DNA of 64,000 nt from Oryzibacter oryziterrae (GTDB taxonomy: Bacteria; Pseudomonadota; Alphaproteobacteria; Rhizobiales; Pleomorphomonadaceae), in contig NZ_JAKJIC010000001.1 in the NCBI RefSeq assembly GCF_021864535.1, positions 310,001-374,000 of the forward strand, given 5' to 3'. The position numbers and the translations under genes are program-made. Below, in pieces: positions 58,181 to 64,000 of this stretch. The notes under the pieces were generated by a model. It saw nothing but the letters and a program-made list of their open reading frames with translations, ran no database searches and had not been told where the DNA came from. Position 1 is the stretch's first letter, and the number at the start of each line of letters is the position of its first letter.

Positions 58181-59139
58181 GAGGGGTCTCCGGGTAGATC
58201 GTTCGGGGCGTTGAGCACGGTCTCGACATAGTAGCGAGGGCCGTGAAAGACGTAAGTTGGCGAGAAATAGTCGCGACAGAAGTCGCGGAATGCGGCCATG
58301 CGGTGCGAGACGGCCTGCGGGCGGATCATGCGCAGCGTCACCCGCTGTTCCGCCGATTTCCAGGCGGGCAACACGGGCACGAGGTGGCCACGCCGGCATT
58401 CGATCTCGGTGAAGAAGGTGGGCAGATAAGCGATGCCTTCGCCGGCGACAGCGAAATATTTGACGGTCCAATATTCGTTGGCAATCAGATCACTGCGCGG
58501 CAGGATGGCGATCTGCTCGGTGTCGCGCTGCAACCGCCAGCCCTGCGGCCCGGCGGGCAATCGGAACAGGACGCCCTGGTGATTGTCGATGTCGGCAGGT
58601 GCCGAGGGAGCGCCCATGCGAGCCAGGTAGTCGCGGCTCGCAAAGAGGGCGAAGCGATCGGTCCAAAGCGTCTCGCTGTCCTCGGCGTTGCCGTCGTCCC
58701 AGGAGATGATGGCGTCCATCATCTCCAGCCGCTCGGGGAGATAGAGGGCCTGCGGCGAAAAGAAGGTGAGGTCCAGCTGCACTTTCGGGTGGCGCTTGCG
58801 AAAGGCGTGGATCATCTGGGAATAGAAGGCGGTGCCGAACTCGCCCGTCGCGCCGATGCGCAGGGTGCCGACTGCTTCATCCAGCGTTTCGCTCACCGCG
58901 ATCCGCGCCGCCTCGCACCGCTCGACAATGTCGAGGGCGTGGGCGAGCAGGGTCTGGCCGGCCTCGGTCAGGACCATGCTGCGGCCATCGCGAATGAAGA
59001 GGTCGGTGCCGATTTCTCCCTCAAGTTGCTTCAGGCGCAAGCTGAGCGTCGACTTCGGCAAGCCATAGAGCTTTGCCGCCGCCGACAGCGACTTCATTTC
59101 CGCGATCTTCAGGAAGGAGCCAAGCGCTTCGATATTCAT
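58177..59139 (-). CDS. LysR-family transcriptional regulator
   Basis: A 320-residue LysR protein with winged helix (NIEALGSFLKIAEMKSLSAAAKLYGLPKST, here in parts: SLSAAAKLYGLPKSTLSLRL) and a substrate-binding effector domain. It is divergent from the BMP transporter operon and lies in one operon with the oxygenase gene, so it likely controls both. The intergenic region 59140-59357 is its operator and the promoter region. Confidence 0.9.
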   Translation of the reverse strand: MNIEALGSFLKIAEMKSLSAAAKLYGLPKSTLSLRLKQLEGEIGTDLFIRDGRSMVLTEAGQTLLAHALDIVERCEAARIAVSETLDEAVGTLRIGATGEFGTAFYSQMIHAFRKRHPKVQLDLTFFSPQALYLPERLEMMDAIISWDDGNAEDSETLWTDRFALFASRDYLARMGAPSAPADIDNHQGVLFRLPAGPQGWRLQRDTEQIAILPRSDLIANEYWTVKYFAVAGEGIAYLPTFFTEIECRRGHLVPVLPAWKSAEQRVTLRMIRPQAVSHRMAAFRDFCRDYFSPTYVFHGPRYYVETVLNAPNDLPGDPS

Positions 59140-59357
59140 GCCATCGTCCAGGATTGTGAACGAAATGCCCTAGTTTTGAACATGTCTAATTCTATTGCAT
59201 GGACGACCGTAATCGGCTTTAATGTGGGAAGCAAGAGTCAGAAAACGGCCAGACCGGACGCTTGCCGACTTTTTTCACCACGACGTCTCCCGATCCCAAG
59301 CGGTGAGATGGCGTGTGAGGAATGTCGACCAATGAATTGAAAAATAAGGGGAACCAT

Positions 59358-60482
59358 ATGAACGTCATTTCGCCCTTGGCGACCGGTCGGCGCCGGTTCC
59401 TGGCGCTTGCCTTGCTCGCTGGCAGCTGCCTTGCGATCGATCCTGCCTTTGCCTTCAAACTGGATGCGCCTCCGAAAGTGGCATTCATCTATGCTGCCTC
59501 GGTGAATGATGGCGGCTGGAACGAGGCGATCGACAAGGGGCGCAAGGCTGTCGAGGATCAGCTCGGTGTGCCCGTGGCGGTGACGGAGAACATTCCCGAA
59601 GATGCGACGAAGCTGCGTGCGGCCATCGATCTCTATGTGAAGCGTGGCTTCAACGTTATCGTCGGAACAACCTACGGTTATTCTGCGCCGATCGCCGAGG
59701 CCGCCAAGGCCTATCCCAATGTCGCCTTCCTGAATGCTTCGGGCACCACCAATGGCGCCAACCTCGAGAGCTTCTACGCCCGCACCTATCAGGGCTGGTA
59801 TCTCGCCGGCATTGCGGCGGCTGACGCCACCAAGACCAAGACCATCGGCATGCTCGGTGGCTTCCCGGTGGGCGTGATCAACTGGGACATCAACGCCTTC
59901 GCACAGGGCGCCCGTTCGGTTGATCCCTCGATCAATACCATCGCCGTCTTCACCAACTCCTGGTGGGATCCGGTCAAGGAAGGCCAGGTTTCTGAAGCCA
60001 TTCTCGACCAGAAGGCTGACGTGATCGCCACCGACCTCAGTGCCGCCTCGGCGCTCGATGCTGCGGAAAAGCGCGGCGCCAAGTCCTTCGGCTATCAGAT
60101 CGACATGAGTGCGGCCGCGCCCAAGGGCATTCAGACCTCCGTGGTCTTCCGCTGGGACCGTTATCTCGTGCCGACCATCAAGCACATCATCGATGGCGAC
60201 TGGACGCCGCAGGAATATGGTGCCTTCGCCGGCATCGAGACAGGCGTCGTCGATCTCGCGCCCTATGGGCCGAGCGTCAGCGATGCCACCAAGGCCAAGA
60301 TCGAGGCGGCCAAGCAGGCGATGATCGCCGGCAAGCTTGATCCGTTCCAGGGGCCGCTCAAGAAGCAGGATGGTAGCGAGGCGGTGAAGGCTGGCGACAA
60401 GGTCAGCGACGAAGCGCTGTGGAACATGGATTATTTCGTCGAAGGCATCACCGGCACCATGCCGGCGGCTGCGGCGCAGTAA
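59358..60482 (+). CDS. BMP-family ABC transporter substrate-binding protein
   Basis: A 374-residue periplasmic binding protein of the BmpA/Med (purine nucleoside) family. A twin-arginine-like leader (GRRRFLALALLAGS) precedes cleavage near AFA. Family features are VAFIYAASVNDGGWNEAIDKG, VGTTYGYSAPIAEAAK and the YFVEGITG end. AAGGGGA precedes ATG 59358. The following genes are its ATPase and two permeases, the standard BmpA-NupA-NupB-NupC layout. Confidence 0.92.
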   Translation: MNVISPLATGRRRFLALALLAGSCLAIDPAFAFKLDAPPKVAFIYAASVNDGGWNEAIDKGRKAVEDQLGVPVAVTENIPEDATKLRAAIDLYVKRGFNVIVGTTYGYSAPIAEAAKAYPNVAFLNASGTTNGANLESFYARTYQGWYLAGIAAADATKTKTIGMLGGFPVGVINWDINAFAQGARSVDPSINTIAVFTNSWWDPVKEGQVSEAILDQKADVIATDLSAASALDAAEKRGAKSFGYQIDMSAAAPKGIQTSVVFRWDRYLVPTIKHIIDGDWTPQEYGAFAGIETGVVDLAPYGPSVSDATKAKIEAAKQAMIAGKLDPFQGPLKKQDGSEAVKAGDKVSDEALWNMDYFVEGITGTMPAAAAQ

Positions 60483-60494
60483 CGAGGTCGCATT

Positions 60495-62003
60495 TTGCAC
60501 GTTTTGCCAGCCGGAACCCCGCCGGCGCTTGACCTGCGGGGGATTTGCAAGGCCTTCGACGGCAAGCCCGCGCTTGATGATGCGCATTTCTCCCTGGCCT
60601 GGGGCGAAGTGCATGCGCTCGTTGGGGAAAATGGCGCCGGCAAGTCGACGCTGATGAATGTGGCCACCGGCGTCTATGCCGCCGACCATGGATCTCAGAT
60701 CGTCGACGGCAGCGAGCTGTCGCCCCGCTCGCCGCAGGAAGCCACCGACGCGGGCATCGGCATGGTGCACCAGCATTTCCGTCTGGTGGACCGCTTTTCG
60801 GTGGCGGAAAACGTGCTTCTGACCCTTGGCGGCCGCGTGCGCTCCCTGCGTGCGGCCGCCGATCTGATCGCCGCCAAGGCCAGGGAAGTCGGCCTTGACG
60901 TCGATCCGTTCAGGCAGGTTTCGACCCTGTCGATCGCCGAACGGCAGCGGGTTGAGATCCTGAAGGTGCTGCTGCTGGGCGCCCGGATCATCATTCTGGA
61001 CGAGCCGACGGCGGTGTTGACCGAAGAGGAATCGTCGGCGTTGCTGGTCTTCACTCGCCGCCTGGCCGACGCCGACCATGCGGTGGTGCTGATCACCCAC
61101 AAGCTCAAGGAAGTCGCTGCCCATACAGACCGCATCACGGTGATGCGGCACGGCAAGACCGTGCTCGCCGGTGCGCCGATGGCGGAGGTGAGCGAGGCCG
61201 AGGTGGGGCGGCTGATCGTCGGCGAGGCGGTGGTAGCTGCCGCAAGGCCACAATCCAGGCCGGGCGAGGAACGCCTTGTGGTCCGCGGTCTCGGCTTTGA
61301 CGGACAGAAGCGCGGCGGCGCTGTGGAACTGACCCTGCGCGCCGGCGAAGTGCTGGGGCTTGCCGGCGTCGGCGGCAATGGGCAGGAACAACTGGTGGCC
61401 TGTCTTGCCGGAACGCTGGCCGCCTCCGCCGGCAGCTTCACACTTTCCGGCGTCGACGTGACGCGGGCGACGCCATCCAGACGACGCGACCTCGGCTTGC
61501 GCGTCATCCCTGCGAGCCGCTTCGCCACAGGCCTTGTGCGGCAGATGAGCATTGCCGAGAACCTGGCTATGACCAATGTCAGAACGGGGCATTTTGGCGG
61601 TCGCTGGTTTCTTGACCGCCGGCGCATGAAGGCAGCGGCTCTCGCGGCCATCGAGCGCTTTGACATCCGTGGCGCCGGGCCGAACCGACGCACGGAGCTC
61701 TTGTCAGGGGGCAATGCGCAGAAAGTGCTGCTGGCGCGCGAACTTGATGACGGACTCAAGGTGTTGATCGCCCATTCTCCCTCGCGCGGCCTTGATGTAA
61801 AGGCGAGCGAGTTCGTTCGTGACGCGATCCGCGCGGCAGTGGAAGCGGGCGCCGCCTGCCTGCTGATCAGCGAGGACCTGCAGGAAGTCATGGGTCTGTC
61901 GCATCGTGTGGCGGTGATGAATGGCGGCGTCATCGCCGGCAATCGACCGATCGCCGACGTTACGCCCGAGTGGATTGGAGCGCTGTTGACCGGCCATGCC
62001 TAG
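60495..62003 (+). CDS. BMP-type nucleoside ABC transporter ATP-binding protein (two ATPase domains)
   Basis: A 502-residue tandem ATPase. Domain 1: Walker A GENGAGKST, LSIAERQRVEI in place of LSGGQ, Walker B IIILDEPTAVL and ITHKLKEV. Domain 2: degenerate Walker A GVGGNGQEQL, signature LLSGGNAQKV and IAHSPSRGLDVKA. This asymmetry is normal for RbsA/NupA-like proteins. TTG 60495 is the start, with GAGG at 60484-60487. It overlaps the permease gene by 8 bp. Confidence 0.92.
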   Translation: MHVLPAGTPPALDLRGICKAFDGKPALDDAHFSLAWGEVHALVGENGAGKSTLMNVATGVYAADHGSQIVDGSELSPRSPQEATDAGIGMVHQHFRLVDRFSVAENVLLTLGGRVRSLRAAADLIAAKAREVGLDVDPFRQVSTLSIAERQRVEILKVLLLGARIIILDEPTAVLTEEESSALLVFTRRLADADHAVVLITHKLKEVAAHTDRITVMRHGKTVLAGAPMAEVSEAEVGRLIVGEAVVAAARPQSRPGEERLVVRGLGFDGQKRGGAVELTLRAGEVLGLAGVGGNGQEQLVACLAGTLAASAGSFTLSGVDVTRATPSRRRDLGLRVIPASRFATGLVRQMSIAENLAMTNVRTGHFGGRWFLDRRRMKAAALAAIERFDIRGAGPNRRTELLSGGNAQKVLLARELDDGLKVLIAHSPSRGLDVKASEFVRDAIRAAVEAGAACLLISEDLQEVMGLSHRVAVMNGGVIAGNRPIADVTPEWIGALLTGHA

Positions 62004-63063
62004 CACCGCCTATCTCATGCGCCGGCAGGAACCCGGTCGGCTGCGCACCGCGCTTTCCTATTCGATCGGCCTCATCATCGGCCTGGCGCTGTCGGCGGCC
62101 ATTCTGGTCGCCGTCGGTGTGCCCGCCGGCGACCTTGTCGACGAGTTCCTGGTGGAAACCTTCCTGACCAGCGACGGCCTCGCACAGACGGTGACGGCGG
62201 CCGGGCCGCTGATCCTCGTCGGTCTGTCGTCGGCGCTGGCCATGCGGATTCGCTTCTGGAACATTGGTGTCGAGGGCCAGATGTGGTTCGGCGCCATCGC
62301 CGGCACCTTCGTGGCGCTCAACCACATCGGCCCTGCCGCCTTGCGCCTGCCGCTCGGATTGGCGCTGGCCTTTGCCGCCGGCGCGTTGTTCATCTGGCCG
62401 TGTCTGGTGTTGAAGCGCCGCTTCGGCATCAGCGAGGTGATCTCCACGCTGCTTGCCTCCAACATGGCGTTCCTGCTGGTGCAGCATCTCCTGTTCGGCG
62501 TCTGGCGCGACCCGGCCAACAGCTTTCCCATCACAGTGGAGTTTCCGCCTGAAAGCCAGTTTGCGGCCCTCGGCTGGGGACAGACCCATACGGGTGTGAT
62601 CCTGAGCTTGGTGGCCGCTGTGGTCGCCTGGTTCCTGCTGGAGCGGTCGCCAGTGGGCTATTATGCCGACGCGGTCGGTCACAACCCGGCCGCAGCGACG
62701 GAAACGGGCCTCCCGGTCAAGGCCATCGTGCTGGGAATGACGCTGGCCTCGGGCGGCTTGTCGGGACTGGCCGGGGCGCTGGTCCTGTCGGGCACCGAAC
62801 ACCGCCTCAGCCAGGCGCTCGGCAATGGCTATCTGTTCAGTGCCATTGTCATCGCCTATCTCGCCCGCTCCAAGCCCACATGGGTGGTGGTGGCGTCGAT
62901 CGCGCTGGCGGCCATCTATACGGCCGGCAATGTGCTGAAGGTGTTCTATTCGGTGTCCGAGGCGGTGATCGTGCTGGCGCAGGGCACGGTGCTGATGTCC
63001 ATCCTGATCGCGCAGTTCTTCAGCCACTATTCCATCCACTTCTCGGAAAACACCCGTTCCTGA
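61996..63063 (+). CDS. BMP-type nucleoside ABC transporter permease 1
   Basis: A 355-residue permease with about nine hydrophobic helices of the BPD_transp_2 fold. Segments such as RIRFWNIGVEGQMWFGAIAG, SEVISTLLASNMAFLL and GYLFSAIVIAYLARSKP are typical of NupB/YufP-like proteins. It pairs with the next permease. Confidence 0.92.
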   Translation: MPSTAYLMRRQEPGRLRTALSYSIGLIIGLALSAAILVAVGVPAGDLVDEFLVETFLTSDGLAQTVTAAGPLILVGLSSALAMRIRFWNIGVEGQMWFGAIAGTFVALNHIGPAALRLPLGLALAFAAGALFIWPCLVLKRRFGISEVISTLLASNMAFLLVQHLLFGVWRDPANSFPITVEFPPESQFAALGWGQTHTGVILSLVAAVVAWFLLERSPVGYYADAVGHNPAAATETGLPVKAIVLGMTLASGGLSGLAGALVLSGTEHRLSQALGNGYLFSAIVIAYLARSKPTWVVVASIALAAIYTAGNVLKVFYSVSEAVIVLAQGTVLMSILIAQFFSHYSIHFSENTRS

Positions 63064-63078
63064 GCGAAGGTTTCCTCC

Positions 63079-64000
63079 ATGGACTTCCTGATCGGCTGGC
63101 TGGCCATCATCCCGAGCTATACGACACCGCTGCTGCTGGCGAGTGTCGGCCTGATCCTGTCGGAGCGAGCCGGCGTGCTCAATCTCGGGGCTGAAGGCAT
63201 GATGGCGCTCGGCGCCATGACGGCGGCGATCACCGTCCTCGCAGGCCATGATCCCTGGATGGGCATAGCGGCGGGAGCTGCGGCGGCCGTTGCGGTGTCG
63301 CTGCTGTTCGGCCTCGCCGTGGTGGTGTTCCGCGCGGACCAGACGCTTGCCGGCCTCGCAGTGGTCGCCATCGGCCTCGGCGTTACCGGAACGGTCGGAC
63401 GCCCCTATGTGCAACAGACCTTCGGCGGGCTGCCAAAGCTGGGTGATCTCCTGGCGCTCGATCCGGCCAATCCGCTGGGCCGAATCATCGCCGCGCAGGA
63501 TGTGATCAGCCTTGCGGCCCCGATCCTTGCGCTGGCCGCCTGGTGGTGGCTAATGAAGACACAGGCGGGTCTGCGCCTGCGTGCTGCCGGCGAGAACCCG
63601 GCCGCCGCCGACGTGGCGGGCGTCGATATCCAGTTGACCCAACTCGCCGCCGTGCTGTTTGCCGGCCTTATGTGCGGCCTGGCCGGCGCCTATCTGTCGG
63701 TCGCCACCAGCCATGTCTGGGTGGAGAACATGGTCGCCGCCCGCGGCTGGATCGCGGTGGCGCTGGTCATCCTCGCCAAGTGGAGCCCGGCCCGCGCCGT
63801 GATCGGCGCCATGCTGTTCGGCAGCGCCGACGCGCTGGTGCCGCGCCTGCAGGCCATCGGCGCCGACGTGCCGGTCTACCTCATGATGATGCTGCCCTAT
63901 GCGCTGACGCTCTTCGTGCTGTTCCTGACGTCGCTGTCGGGACGCGGCTCGGGCGAGCCGGCGTCACTGGGCGCGGTCTATCTCAGGCAGGACAAGCACT
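63079..64000 (+). CDS. BMP-type nucleoside ABC transporter permease 2 (3' partial)
   Basis: The frame opens at ATG 63079, 15 bp after the previous stop, and stays open to the window end (307 codons). The translation has the family signature LSERAGVLNLGAEGMMALGA and AAGENPAAADVAGV, and a late segment GWIAVALVILAKWSP. It matches NupC/YufQ-like permeases of about 300-320 residues, so only a few codons are missing. It completes the importer. Confidence 0.9.
   Translation, partial: MDFLIGWLAIIPSYTTPLLLASVGLILSERAGVLNLGAEGMMALGAMTAAITVLAGHDPWMGIAAGAAAAVAVSLLFGLAVVVFRADQTLAGLAVVAIGLGVTGTVGRPYVQQTFGGLPKLGDLLALDPANPLGRIIAAQDVISLAAPILALAAWWWLMKTQAGLRLRAAGENPAAADVAGVDIQLTQLAAVLFAGLMCGLAGAYLSVATSHVWVENMVAARGWIAVALVILAKWSPARAVIGAMLFGSADALVPRLQAIGADVPVYLMMMLPYALTLFVLFLTSLSGRGSGEPASLGAVYLRQDKH

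Noticed and set aside
59238-61592. A 784-codon minus-strand frame opposite the BMP transporter genes
   Set aside because: It is antisense to two clear genes and crosses their boundary; no recognisable domain.

Overview
The window is high-GC chromosomal DNA that reads like an alphaproteobacterium of the Hyphomicrobiales (rhizobial) type. The main evidence is the conserved order tRNA-Leu, tig, clpP, clpX, lon, hupB, tRNA-Val, preceded by the end of an AapP-like amino-acid ABC ATPase. I found no rRNA, phage integrase, insertion sequence or CRISPR array. Species cannot be assigned from sequence reading alone.

Layout. (1) 1-10.3 kb is a housekeeping block: amino-acid transport ATPase (5' end outside the window), TenA, a TfoX-N protein, a DUF4405 membrane protein, tRNA-Leu(UAG), trigger factor, ClpP, ClpX, Lon, HU and tRNA-Val(UAC), with several clear rho-independent terminators. 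(2) 10.4-14.25 kb is a bufferin-type metal-stress module. A minus-strand operon (bufA1-bufB-bufC-doxX) faces a plus-strand ECF sigma factor and its DUF1109/NrsF anti-sigma gene. Both divergent transcription units carry the same element, GTAAC-N16-CGAA, so the sigma factor very probably drives itself and the bufferin operon. (3) 14.8-44.8 kb is a surface-glycan and secretion locus. It holds a GT2 enzyme with an N-terminal beta-repeat region, a degenerate response regulator, the complete dTDP-L-rhamnose pathway (rfbC, rfbB, rfbD, rfbA), an NDP-sugar epimerase-like protein lacking the usual Tyr, a DegT aminotransferase, a large HAD protein, a WsaF-like rhamnosyltransferase and several large unrecognised proteins. 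These are followed by a GT92-like transferase, a small probable type I secretion cargo, an NPDV-repeat protein, a type I exporter (C39-like ABC plus HlyD adaptor), a Sel1-repeat protein, two GT4 enzymes and UDP-galactopyranose mutase (glf). Together they suggest a rhamnose- and galactofuranose-containing surface polymer co-located with export of a protein cargo.

(4) 45.2-54.05 kb is a catabolic island: a creatininase-family amidohydrolase, a LysR regulator, an NMT1/THI5-type ABC transporter, a cytosine-deaminase-like amidohydrolase, an FAD-dependent oxidase, a flavodoxin-fold NAD(P)H oxidoreductase, RidA and an Rrf2 regulator. The content suggests uptake and ring opening of an N-heterocycle; the substrate is unknown. 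(5) About 54.05-55.17 kb is mostly non-coding, with a decayed VOC-like fragment and a terminator. (6) 55.17-64.0 kb is a second catabolic and transport island: a class II aldolase and a PfkB kinase, converging on a LysR plus 2OG-Fe(II)-oxygenase operon, and a divergent BMP-type nucleoside ABC importer whose last permease runs off the window. This suggests uptake and processing of a modified nucleoside or sugar.

Most interesting are the self-regulated bufferin/SigF module, the type I secretion cargo inside the glycan locus, accessory beta-domains apparently shared by several proteins of that locus, and the two substrate-unknown catabolic islands.
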